Assembly: GCF_000174775.1 (NCBI RefSeq)
Contig: NZ_ACLR01000192.1
Location: 1-41,601 of the forward strand
Source of the DNA: Porphyromonas uenonis 60-3
Lineage (GTDB): Bacteria > Bacteroidota > Bacteroidia > Bacteroidales > Porphyromonadaceae
Length of the DNA: 41,601 nucleotides
Direction: 5' to 3'
Shown: in pieces, positions 25,658 through 33,297 of the stretch
Position numbering within the stretch: the stretch's first letter is position 1
Layout of the letters: each line of letters begins with the position of its first letter
Program-made: the position numbers and the translations under genes
The notes under the pieces: generated by a model
Told to the model about the DNA's origin: nothing
The model's input: only the letters and a program-made list of their open reading frames with translations
The model's database searches: none

Positions 25658-26767
25658 TTATTGTCTGCATATACGATAAGTCGCAAAGGCTCCGCCCTCT
25701 AGGCGTAAGAGTGCGACGTAGCAATCGCTCATAGCGGGCAGAGCGACCGTCGCGCTACCCACAGAGAGCGGGTGCGTCAAGACGAGTTGCCCGTCTATAT
25801 TATATAGGTATAGCGTACCCGTCACTTCGCTCTCGACATATAGCTGGTTGTCGCTATAGAAGAGATGCACGGCTGGTGTCGCTACTGTGGGGGAAATGAT
25901 GCTGGTTCCTTTGGCGAGGGGCTTGATGCCCGCAAACTCGGTCGAGACTTCGCCCGTCTCATCGGTCTGCTGGTGGACGCCCGTCTGCACCTTGAGAAAG
26001 TCGATGCGATCTAGCTGTACCAGTTCACCCTTAGCATTGACTGCACTGTCTATATCAATGTAGCTACCCAGGGAACCGTTAGGGTGATTGTCTGCATAGC
26101 CATAAGCGTAAGGCTGAGACTCCCAAAGGCCTCCCTCATGCTCTTGCTTCATACAGTCTGGTAGGCGAACCCCCGAGAAGGTTACTTTGTCACCCTCCCA
26201 GAGCGGGTAGTAGCTATTTGTCGTGTGGTACTTATTGCGCGGTATGAGTCCCGAGTCACCCTCCGAGTCGCTCCAAGCGACGGGGTCGTTGTATGGGTCT
26301 TTTGGCTTGTAGTAGGTGATTGCGTAGTCTAGGTTGCTCCGATAGTCCTCGCTGCCACGGATGCGGTACCATGGGTCGTCCGCCAGTCCGTTACCATTAG
26401 TATCTTGGCTCACATAGATGATCCCTGGCTCGGCATTACCGATGAAAGCATTGCCCAGTATCGCAAAGTCCGCTTGGTTAGGTTGATTGACCAATGCGGG
26501 CTGGATGCGAACGATGATGTAGCCACCCCACCCACCGAGAGAGAGAAAGCGCCCATCCTGGACGAGGATGCGCTGTGCCTGCTGGAGTAGCTCTTGATAA
26601 GTTGTTACGCCCTTGCTCGCCATCACTTCGCTCCCCATAAATTGTCCGGGAGCTGGGTGGTAAGCGACCACCTCTGTAATGCGACTCTCCTGGGCAGAGA
26701 GTGTCGCCACACCTAAGAAGAGTAGATAGGCGAGGCTGTGTAGTACAAGCGAGTAGATAGGTCTCAT
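25658..26767 (-). CDS. Surface protein of the cobalamin-riboswitch operon
   Basis: The start at 26767 (MRPIYSLVLHSLAYLLFL) gives a signal peptide ending L-S-A-Q; the longer frame to 26830 does not. The 369-residue product has a beta-rich body with A-P-G-Q-F-M-G, L-G-G-W-G-G-Y-I-I-V, D-T-N-G-N-G-L-A-D-D-P-W-Y and Y-G-Y-A-D-N-H-P-N, all familiar from a Bacteroidota 'cell surface protein' family. The end (L-Y-L-Y-N-I-D-G-Q-L, then a C-terminal strand) looks like a type IX sorting domain. It directly follows a cobalamin riboswitch and precedes the giant surface protein by 25 bp. Involvement in corrinoid capture is therefore inferred from regulation, not from a binding motif. Confidence 0.8.
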   Translation of the reverse strand: MRPIYSLVLHSLAYLLFLGVATLSAQESRITEVVAYHPAPGQFMGSEVMASKGVTTYQELLQQAQRILVQDGRFLSLGGWGGYIIVRIQPALVNQPNQADFAILGNAFIGNAEPGIIYVSQDTNGNGLADDPWYRIRGSEDYRSNLDYAITYYKPKDPYNDPVAWSDSEGDSGLIPRNKYHTTNSYYPLWEGDKVTFSGVRLPDCMKQEHEGGLWESQPYAYGYADNHPNGSLGSYIDIDSAVNAKGELVQLDRIDFLKVQTGVHQQTDETGEVSTEFAGIKPLAKGTSIISPTVATPAVHLFYSDNQLYVESEVTGTLYLYNIDGQLVLTHPLSVGSATVALPAMSDCYVALLRLEGGAFATYRICRQ

Positions 26768-26968
26768 ATCGTAGAGTCTAGGGGAACTAACATGCTGTAT
26801 CAGTACAGCGTGGCAGACTTTACGAATCAACGACTTTACGGCTCAACGAGCCACGGACTAGGAGCATCTGTCCCAGTCATCTAGTACCAGAGAGCGTACG
26901 AGCGCCCCCTTGCCCCAAGCGTATCGTGCTGCAAAGTCCACGTTGCAGACTGATAGAAAAAGGATCGT

Positions 26969-27155
26969 GGCAGGTCTTCTGGCTTAGCTCGCTAAGGTGT
27001 ATCCTTCCCACCCCTGAGTGACGTTAGCGGGGCAGTGGCTTCATCAAGTCGATGACACATTAGCCTTTGGTGAGCTTTACAGCAACGGGTTTGCTCAGGA
27101 TTTGCACCTGATTCCCTCTTAGAGTGGAGTGGCGCACCTCTCCACTAACCAAGAT
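26969..27155 (-). ncRNA. Cobalamin riboswitch
   Basis: Read on the minus strand the order of conserved blocks is right: G-G-T-G-C near 27135, GGGAATCAGGTGCAAATC (about 27100-27117), the B12 box GCCACTGCCCCGCTAACG (27022-27039) and the closing TAAGCCAGAAGACCTGCC (26969-26986). It begins just after the predicted transcription start and ends about 200 bp before the first coding start at 26767. In known cases, bound cobalamin shuts off expression, so both surface proteins should rise when corrinoids are scarce. Confidence 0.95.
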
Positions 27156-27161
27156 CGCTGG

Positions 27162-27192
27162 CAAAGGTACTAAAAGCAATCAACTCAACAAA
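27162..27192 (-). promoter_or_regulatory. Promoter of the cobalamin-riboswitch operon
   Basis: On the minus strand, TTTG (27189-27192), a 19-bp gap, then TACCTTTG (27162-27169). Both elements and the spacing match the Bacteroidota sigma-ABfr consensus. The expected start near 27155 lies right at the riboswitch 5' end. Confidence 0.78.
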
Positions 27193-27204
27193 AAACAGTT
27201 ACGC

Positions 27205-27241
27205 AAAAGAAGCCCCGCAAGTCAACTCGTGACGCGGGGCT
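27205..27241 (-). terminator. Rho-independent terminator of the ruvC-LRR operon
   Basis: Stem AGCCCCGC/GCGGGGCT (27211-27218 with 27234-27241), with a T-rich tail (CTTCTTTTG) on the minus strand. It starts 18 bp past the stop of the leucine-rich repeat gene. Confidence 0.85.
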
Positions 27242-27258
27242 CCTCTAACTTCTAATCT

Positions 27259-28710
27259 CTATCCCTTATCCTTCGCCTCGACAATGTTTGAGGTGAACTC
27301 TAGCCAGCTCTCGCTCTTCTTGTAGAGCTTGCTACTTCCCTTTGGCACAATGAGCTTGCGAGCCGTGCCAGCTACGCTAAATAGAGCCATTATTCCGACC
27401 TCCACCTGTGCGGGGTCGGCAACACGTATCTCCACCTTGCGGAGCTTATCGCAGAAGGCAAACGCCATATCTCCGATCTTGCGCACGCTCTCGGGTATCA
27501 CTAGGACCTCAAGGTCTTGAGCATCGTAGCCAGCATTCTCAGCGATCTCTTGCACCGTGTCGGGGATTCTATAGACATCATCATCATAAAGTCCCGCTGG
27601 ATACTGGATCAGCTGCGTCTGCTCCTTATTATATAGGATGCCGTCGATCGAGGAGTAGCATGGATTGTTCGGATCCACCTCGATCTCGAGGAGCATGATG
27701 CAGTCGTGGAAGGGGGAAACCCCAAGACGAGTCGTCTGTGCAGGCAGAGACATAAAGCTGAGACTCGAGCAGCGGGCGAAAGCATACGACCCCACCTCCT
27801 CTAGATGATCTCCGAGCATCACCTCCATTAGAAAGTAGTTGCTCGCGAAGGCTAGCCCCGCAATCTTACGCACCTCCTCAGGTATCGTAAACTCCTGCTC
27901 CTCTTTAGACGCAGGGTAGTGTACCAAGACACTCAGATCCTTACTGTATAGGATGTCATCCCGCACGACGTAGTGCTCACTCTCTGGAGCTACGGAGATC
28001 TGCTCCATAGCCAGACAGTCCGCAAAGACTCCATCGCCTAGACGCTCTACCGAGGCGGGGATTAGCACCTTCGTAAGGTCACTACAATTGCTGAAAGCCA
28101 TCTCCTCAATCACCCGAATGCCCTCCGAGAGCGTGAGACTGCTGAGCTGGATGCAACCATTGAAAGCGTTGTCCCCGATCTCCTGCACATTGCCCGGGAT
28201 GACCAGTTCGTGGAGCGCCATAGTACCTGCAAAAGCACTACGCCCGATCCGCTCCACCGTGTCTGGGAGGACGAGCTCCCTGAGAGCGACACACTCGCTA
28301 AAGGCAAAAGCGCCCACACACTTCAGTCCCGAGGTAAGCTCTAGTGCGAGCATACTGTCACAAGACTCAAAAGCCCCCTCGCCAATCTCCGTGACGCTCC
28401 CTGGGATCGTCACAGACTCTAGGCTCTGACAGCAGGCGAAGGCGCTCTCTCCGATATAGGTCACCCCCTCGGGTATCTCAACGCTTGTGAGCTCCGTGCA
28501 GTTATAGAAGGCGTAGTCACCGATACGGGTCACACCCTCCTTCAGGACGATCATATCAATCTGATCGTTGAACTCAAACCATGGGGCCTGCCCAATAGGG
28601 TAGTCGGGCAGAGCTCCCGTACCTGACAGCGTGAGAGAGCTATCCTTGGGGTCATATCGCCACAAGAGCTGCCCCGTCTCACCGCTCTTTGGCATCTTAA
28701 TCTTACTCAT
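27259..28710 (-). CDS. BspA-type leucine-rich repeat protein without a signal peptide
   Basis: A 483-residue protein. An N-terminal segment, about 14-40 (L-L-W-R-Y-D-P-K-D-S-S-L-T-L-S-G-T-G-A-L), is the usual BspA lead-in strand. Roughly fifteen LRR_5 repeats follow, of the form I-G-x-x-A-F-x-x-C-x-x-L-x-x-V-x-I-P-x-x-V, from about 50 to 450. Two repeats are interrupted by D-x-I-L-Y-S/N-K inserts. Such proteins are usually exported adhesins, but this one starts MSKIKMPKSGETGQ with no hydrophobic signal and no C-terminal sorting domain. It may therefore be cytosolic or exported by another route. It is the last gene of the DUF4286-ruvC-hydrolase operon, 11 bp from the hydrolase stop. Confidence 0.88.
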   Translation of the reverse strand: MSKIKMPKSGETGQLLWRYDPKDSSLTLSGTGALPDYPIGQAPWFEFNDQIDMIVLKEGVTRIGDYAFYNCTELTSVEIPEGVTYIGESAFACCQSLESVTIPGSVTEIGEGAFESCDSMLALELTSGLKCVGAFAFSECVALRELVLPDTVERIGRSAFAGTMALHELVIPGNVQEIGDNAFNGCIQLSSLTLSEGIRVIEEMAFSNCSDLTKVLIPASVERLGDGVFADCLAMEQISVAPESEHYVVRDDILYSKDLSVLVHYPASKEEQEFTIPEEVRKIAGLAFASNYFLMEVMLGDHLEEVGSYAFARCSSLSFMSLPAQTTRLGVSPFHDCIMLLEIEVDPNNPCYSSIDGILYNKEQTQLIQYPAGLYDDDVYRIPDTVQEIAENAGYDAQDLEVLVIPESVRKIGDMAFAFCDKLRKVEIRVADPAQVEVGIMALFSVAGTARKLIVPKGSSKLYKKSESWLEFTSNIVEAKDKG

Positions 28711-28721
28711 TGATTTACTCC

Positions 28722-30113
28722 TTATTTAGTTAGTTTGGTGAGCCACTCAGCGATCAGCTCCAGTACCTCGGGAGCGATCGTCTCACTGATCTGATAATAC
28801 TCGCTCACGGCTCCTGTCGTCGCATGCTGGAAGAGGTGGTTCAGCCCCTCCAGCTGGCACACTTGCCGTGGTGTCCCCGTCGGGAGACTCTGCTCGATGA
28901 CGGGCAGATGCTTATCCGCTAGCACCTGTTGGTCTAGCGAACCATTGAGCGCCAGCACTGGGCAGTGCGTCTGCGCTATATCCCCCTTTGGATCATACTG
29001 TGTGAAGTAGATCAGCCAAGGGGTCAGCCCGTCGGCAACCTTCTTGAGATCCAAAACCAACCCAATAGGGAGCTGGTAATGTCCCTCCGAAAGCACCTTG
29101 GTGACCAAAGCCTCGCCACGCAAGTCGCTCTGAGCCGCTTGGTCAAAGGTTGCTACAGCAGCTCGTAGATACTCTGCGCGAAGCTTTTCTGGCACCTCCG
29201 CCCGAGTTAGGGCAAGGTCCATCTGGTCTTGTAAAACCTCCTTGCCAGGCAGCGTGCTCCCCGCTAAGCTAATGATGAAGTCAGGGATACCTCGAGCTGC
29301 CAGCATGAAGGCGATGGTACCGCCCTCGCTATGCCCCAGCACGCCCACCTTGTCGAAAATCTTCCGACTGCGTAGGAAGTTGATCGCCGCTGCAGCATCG
29401 TCCGCTAGCGTTGCGGTGGTCGCCTCGGCAACACCGACCGAGTCTATATCGTCGTGATAGCCACGGTCGTCGTAGCGCAGCGTCGCTACGCCCTGCCGAG
29501 CCAAGTAGTCCGCCAGCACGGCAAAGGGCTTATGCTCCGCAAGGGTCTCATCACGATCCTGTATGCCCGATCCAGAGACAAAGAGAACGACCTGCTCCAC
29601 ACGGCTCCCTGCCTGATGTCCGACAGGGTAGGTGAGCGTGCCGTGGAGCGGTGCCGTGCCATTGTAAAAGGTCACCTCCTCCGTCTCGTAGGGGTAGGGT
29701 GGCTGTGGTGTCTGCGGACGATCAGCCTTGGCGGGCTTGCTGGCCCGTACGAGTGTGAGCGGTAGCGACATACCACCCTGCGCAAAGGTCCCTACGATGG
29801 TATCGCTACTCACGAGCTTGCCCTCGTAGCGAACGTATAGGTTCGGGATGGTGATGACGATGCCATCGGCAAGCTCGATTGTTGCTTCGATACCTGTCGC
29901 CATCTGCGACGGACTATCCATTGTGCAGTAGATAGTCTCTTGCTTATCTCTGAAGATGTTGAAGCGGAGCGGTAGCTCCGTGCCTGAAACTTGTAGGGTG
30001 CCCTCCCAAATGCCGAGAGGAGCCACTTGCTTTGTCGCTTGTTGTGCCGATAGAAGCAGTACGCCACAGAGGTAGCAGCAGAGGAGTGTGAGTAGTTTGC
30101 GGGTTGAGGTCAT
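28722..30113 (-). CDS. Secreted alpha/beta hydrolase
   Basis: The start at 30113 gives MTSTRKLLTLLCCYLCGVLL, a signal peptide ending L-S-A-Q-Q; 30128 is possible, and the longer frame to 30278 overlaps ruvC. Of 463 residues, about 30-130 form a beta domain common to Bacteroidota hydrolases. The catalytic domain follows, with the oxyanion segment V-S-G-S-G-I-Q-D-R-D, nucleophile Ser262 in G-H-S-E-G-G, Asp394 in L-N-G-S-L-D, and His426 in G-L-N-H-L-F-Q. The triad is complete. It is an esterase or serine aminopeptidase-like enzyme, probably periplasmic or outer-membrane associated; the substrate is unknown. Confidence 0.88.
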   Translation of the reverse strand: MTSTRKLLTLLCCYLCGVLLLSAQQATKQVAPLGIWEGTLQVSGTELPLRFNIFRDKQETIYCTMDSPSQMATGIEATIELADGIVITIPNLYVRYEGKLVSSDTIVGTFAQGGMSLPLTLVRASKPAKADRPQTPQPPYPYETEEVTFYNGTAPLHGTLTYPVGHQAGSRVEQVVLFVSGSGIQDRDETLAEHKPFAVLADYLARQGVATLRYDDRGYHDDIDSVGVAEATTATLADDAAAAINFLRSRKIFDKVGVLGHSEGGTIAFMLAARGIPDFIISLAGSTLPGKEVLQDQMDLALTRAEVPEKLRAEYLRAAVATFDQAAQSDLRGEALVTKVLSEGHYQLPIGLVLDLKKVADGLTPWLIYFTQYDPKGDIAQTHCPVLALNGSLDQQVLADKHLPVIEQSLPTGTPRQVCQLEGLNHLFQHATTGAVSEYYQISETIAPEVLELIAEWLTKLTK

Positions 30114-30141
30114 AGTTCCTAGTGTCATGGTTTGGTTTCGC

Positions 30142-30720
30142 TTAGAGTCCGTGCACTTTGTTGGGGTTGGCTTTGATAAACTCCTTCCAGCTCTTGGCAC
30201 TCTCGTTGGACGTAGCCACCGCATTGGAGGTTTGCAGGAAGTGACAGTAGGCGACCGCCAAGCCATCGGTCGCATCAAGCTTCTCGGGCATCAGTTCGGC
30301 GGGAATGCGTAGCACCCGCTGGAGCATTGTCGCCACCTGCTCTTTGGAAGCTTGCCCCGTACCCGTGATCGCCTGCTTGACACGCATCGGCACATACTCT
30401 GCGATGGGTATATCTCGGCTCAGGGCCGCCGCCATAGCGACTCCCTGCGCCCGCCCCAGCTTGAGCATCGACTGCACATTCTTACCATAGAACGGTGCCT
30501 CCAGAGCCATCTCGTCAGGTAGGAACTCATCGATCAGCCCCGCCACACGCTTGTAGATGCGTCCCAGACGGGTGTAGTGGTCCTCGTAACGGCTCAGCTC
30601 GATCACCCCCATGGTGAGCATCTCGGCATGCTGCCCCCGCACAGAAAGCAGCCCGTAGCCCATCACGATGGTGCCAGGATCAATGCCTATCAGTATGCGC
30701 TCGCCACGTGACTTGCTCAT
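30142..30720 (-). CDS. ruvC: Crossover junction endodeoxyribonuclease RuvC
   Basis: A 192-residue Holliday junction resolvase that cuts symmetrically after RuvAB branch migration. The four acidic catalytic positions are visible: Asp14 in G-I-D-P-G-T, Glu74 in L-E-A-P-F-Y-G-K-N, and Asp149 and Asp152 in [12 protein letters not shown]. The length is slightly above the family norm because of a short C-terminal tail. The start overlaps the DUF4286 gene stop by 4 nt (ATGA-type), so the two are coupled, as is common in Bacteroidota. Confidence 0.97.
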   Translation of the reverse strand: MSKSRGERILIGIDPGTIVMGYGLLSVRGQHAEMLTMGVIELSRYEDHYTRLGRIYKRVAGLIDEFLPDEMALEAPFYGKNVQSMLKLGRAQGVAMAAALSRDIPIAEYVPMRVKQAITGTGQASKEQVATMLQRVLRIPAELMPEKLDATDGLAVAYCHFLQTSNAVATSNESAKSWKEFIKANPNKVHGL

Positions 30721-31046
30721 AGTGCGATCTCTCTCATCGGTGTGACATGGTATAGGACGCGCTCGCCGAAGGTCTTGCCCAGCAGCTCCAAACGTTCGCC
30801 CAGTACCTCAGAGAGATAGTGCTCTAGATCTCGCTCCTGCTCTAGAGAGATGAGCAGAGCTAGAACCATATCGTCCATCGGCTGCGCCATCTCCACGACA
30901 GGCGCCTGCGCCATCACCTCTAGGAGATCTACCTGCGCCACGCCCTCATCGTCACGGAGTAGTGGCACCAGCCTAGTGCGTAGGAACTCGTCAAGGAGCG
31001 CATACTCCTGAGCTTTGAGAAAGAAAGAGACATTCACTCGGTACAT
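30717..31046 (-). CDS. DUF4286 family protein
   Basis: A 109-residue cytosolic protein starting [10 protein letters not shown], with the short alternating strands and helices of the DUF4286 family. V-L-Y-H-V-T-P-M at the end is typical. Function is unknown. Its stop overlaps the ruvC start by 4 nt, the arrangement usual in this phylum, which supports the call. It is the first gene of the operon. Confidence 0.85.
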   Translation of the reverse strand: MYRVNVSFFLKAQEYALLDEFLRTRLVPLLRDDEGVAQVDLLEVMAQAPVVEMAQPMDDMVLALLISLEQERDLEHYLSEVLGERLELLGKTFGERVLYHVTPMREIAL

Positions 31047-31098
31047 AAGAAGCAGTAGTTAACTAAAGAGTATCGTGCGACTAACCAGCCGCACGCCA

Positions 31099-31106
31099 CA
31101 AAGATA
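31099..31106 (-). promoter_or_regulatory. -7 box upstream of DUF4286-ruvC
   Basis: TATCTTTG on the minus strand, matching TAnnTTTG, about 53 bp before the DUF4286 start. The -33 region is C/T-rich without a clear TTTG. Confidence 0.5.
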
Positions 31107-31197
31107 CCAAAAAAGCCCCTCCTTCTCCTCTTCTTCAGAGTGGACGCATGGTATCGAAAGGGTTCATCGACGGGACTATCAAGGAAATCGAAGAATT

Positions 31198-31358
31198 CCT
31201 CGGTGGAGATTGTTGATTATCCACGGAGGAATGGAAAAATTCTTCGGAACTTCGAAATCTTTCTTCCGAAGTTTCATTTCATTCTTCCGAACTTTTATTT
31301 CCCGGTTCCGTGGGGAATTTTCATTTGCTCCCTGGCGCTTCTCGATTTCCTCGGGAGG
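31198..31358. repeat. Intergenic 21-bp-phased palindrome array, copy 4
   Basis: Cores start near 31198, 31221, 31242, 31263, 31284, 31305, 31328 and 31349, in steps of 21-23 bp. Positions 31221-31313 form a 93-bp imperfect palindrome centred on 31267. It matches 18282-18374 in inverted orientation at about 94% (six differences, no indel). The leading sequence near 31138-31190 (GTGGACGCATG and after) also resembles 41467-41517. The 31047-31530 gap holds no gene. Confidence 0.87.
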
Positions 31359-31458
31359 ATATCCGAATCAACGCGACTGGTGGAGTGACTAGAGTCGGGC
31401 TGTGGCGCTGCGTAGCGACGCTCAGCTTATATATTCCTTGGTCCTCAACTTAACAATA

Positions 31459-31492
31459 TGAGGCTGCCACTCCACAAGGAGTAACAGCCTCA
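31459..31492 (-). terminator. Stem-loop terminator candidate of the fim operon
   Basis: TGAGGCTG (31459-31466) pairs with CAGCCTCA (31485-31492), with a second stem ACTCC/GGAGT inside. It lies about 38 bp past the fimE stop. The following T content is modest (ATATTGTTAAG), so efficiency is uncertain. Confidence 0.65.
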
Positions 31493-31530
31493 CTAGCTCA
31501 ACTAAGTAGTAGAGCCCCCCTCTTAAGTAC

Positions 31531-33291
31531 TTAGTTGGCCTTGACGATGACACGCTGTGTGTCAAAGAGATTCTCGACCGATACCACCTCAATGGTCTCG
31601 GCACAGGTGCTCTTGTTCGAGAGAAAGGTGCACCTGAGTGTCCGGTCTGTCGGCAGCTTGGTGATGATGGTCGTGTAGCAGGGACGACCCACTGGATTTG
31701 CACCATCCTTGGCAAGGCCGAAGGAGAACTTGCCCATACGGCCATCCTCCGTTGTTACATCTGGATAGAAGTGCTCCGTAAAGAAGCGCAGGCGCATCGG
31801 TAGCTGTTGCGCCCTAAAGTCTTCTGGCAGGGTTATAACGAAAGAGAGTGCACCCTTCTGCCCATGGACGTTAGCCGTAACCGCATTGCCAACCGCAGGC
31901 TGCCCATTCACCTGAAAGAGCTCATAGTTATAAGGTTTTCTCACCTCTACACGTACGATGCGCATCAAGTCGGGGTCACCCGTTACACCTACGATAATGT
32001 CGGAGATACGACTCGTTTCAATCAAAGCCGGTTGGAGCGTTGCTGTAATCTGTCCTGTGGTATTATCGATTGAGACATCACCCTTACCCTTTATGGCGTT
32101 GTAGTCAGTAGCATTGCGCACGGCAACGATCTGGAGCTTATCATTTTGAGCTGTGGCACTGCCCTCGGGGTAATAATTTGCCTTAAAGGTGAGCGTCTGC
32201 TCTCCATGCGTTATAATATAGTTGCTCGCCTCGACTTCTAGTCGGCCCTTACCATCGGAGTACGAGGGGTAGGCTTGCAGTTCCTCAGAGAGTGCGAGGT
32301 TATTGACTGCGGGCCCGGCAAGTGCCTCGTCTAGGGTGGAGGCTCCGATAGCTAAGGCGTCCTGAATGGTCATCTTGTACCAGTAGTTGCGGATGAGGTC
32401 GTAACGCTCTAGACGATTAGCACTCTTGACGAAGTCGAGCTTGTAGTAAGAGTAGTCTGTAGCTCCGTCATACTTAGCTCGTATGACGAGGCAGGAGATA
32501 GGCTTTGCCACCTTGTTCCTTCGCTCGAAGCCGTAAATAGAAGCCCCACTTGCGTACCAGCCGAGGCCTGCATCTCCATTGTCTAGAAAGGTCTCTCTCG
32601 GCACGGTCGGCACACGGTTGTCTACGCTAAAAGCTTCGTTTAGGTCTGGAAGCTCGGCTCGCTTGAAGGGAGCCACGGTGCCACAGTCGTAGCTATTACA
32701 TAGTGTGTAGGAGACATCAGCGAGCTTAGTGGTGTGGCTCTCTAGCGTAAACTTGGCCATAGAGCGTAGGAGCTTGATCTCGCCTAGGTTGCTATTCTCC
32801 TTTACCTCAGAGTAACTCTTGCGAGCCCACATCGGGATGCTCTTCTTTTGGCTGACCTCCGCCATAGTCACGAGGTCTGAGAGGAGTACATCGCTCTCCT
32901 TACGTCCTAGATACTGCCGACCCGAGTCGCTACCCCCGTAGTTGCGGTTGGCAACAAAGTGGATGACGCACGGCTCCGTCTGTGGCTTCAGCTGGGCAGT
33001 GAAGGTGTACTGATTGTCGCCAACCTTGGTTAGATTCGTAGCGAGTGCATAGTCAGCCATCAGTCCCGCCTCGTTGAAGACGAGTAGCTCTAGCCGGTCG
33101 ATCTTGTTCTCATCGATGCCCTCTTGCATAGCACGCATGGGGGCATAGCATGGTACATCTACCGAGAGGGATACAGTGACCCGCTCTCCATCCTGATCTA
33201 CAGGAGCTGTACGCTGCTCCTGCTGGCACGCAGATAGCGCCATAAAGGCTACCAGCAGGAGGAAGTATAGAAATATCTTCGTTCTAGTCAT
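31531..33291 (-). CDS. fimE: Fimbrial minor (tip) subunit FimE-like lipoprotein
   Basis: A 586-residue prolipoprotein (lipobox L-S-A-C, Cys22). After the N-terminus, R53-A54 sits just before I-D-E-N-K-I-D-R-L-E-L-L-V-F, the equivalent of the arginine-specific gingipain cut in Porphyromonas fimbrillins. The region after this is the fimbrillin-type beta fold, with cysteines near 199-207 and two further beta domains to the C-terminus. The assignment rests on position (fifth fim gene), length close to P. gingivalis FimE, and the shared N-terminal pattern. In P. gingivalis, FimC, FimD and FimE form the accessory tip complex, and FimE is needed to assemble the others. It begins 6 bp after the fimD stop. 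Confidence 0.82.
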   Translation of the reverse strand: MTRTKIFLYFLLLVAFMALSACQQEQRTAPVDQDGERVTVSLSVDVPCYAPMRAMQEGIDENKIDRLELLVFNEAGLMADYALATNLTKVGDNQYTFTAQLKPQTEPCVIHFVANRNYGGSDSGRQYLGRKESDVLLSDLVTMAEVSQKKSIPMWARKSYSEVKENSNLGEIKLLRSMAKFTLESHTTKLADVSYTLCNSYDCGTVAPFKRAELPDLNEAFSVDNRVPTVPRETFLDNGDAGLGWYASGASIYGFERRNKVAKPISCLVIRAKYDGATDYSYYKLDFVKSANRLERYDLIRNYWYKMTIQDALAIGASTLDEALAGPAVNNLALSEELQAYPSYSDGKGRLEVEASNYIITHGEQTLTFKANYYPEGSATAQNDKLQIVAVRNATDYNAIKGKGDVSIDNTTGQITATLQPALIETSRISDIIVGVTGDPDLMRIVRVEVRKPYNYELFQVNGQPAVGNAVTANVHGQKGALSFVITLPEDFRAQQLPMRLRFFTEHFYPDVTTEDGRMGKFSFGLAKDGANPVGRPCYTTIITKLPTDRTLRCTFLSNKSTCAETIEVVSVENLFDTQRVIVKAN

Positions 33292-33297
33292 AACTTT

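Noticed and set aside
31075-31392. Plus-strand open frames of about 105 and 82 residues
   Set aside because: They run through the palindrome array at 31198-31358 and are rich in Phe/Ser/Arg from its T-rich linkers. They overlap a promoter for the opposite strand.
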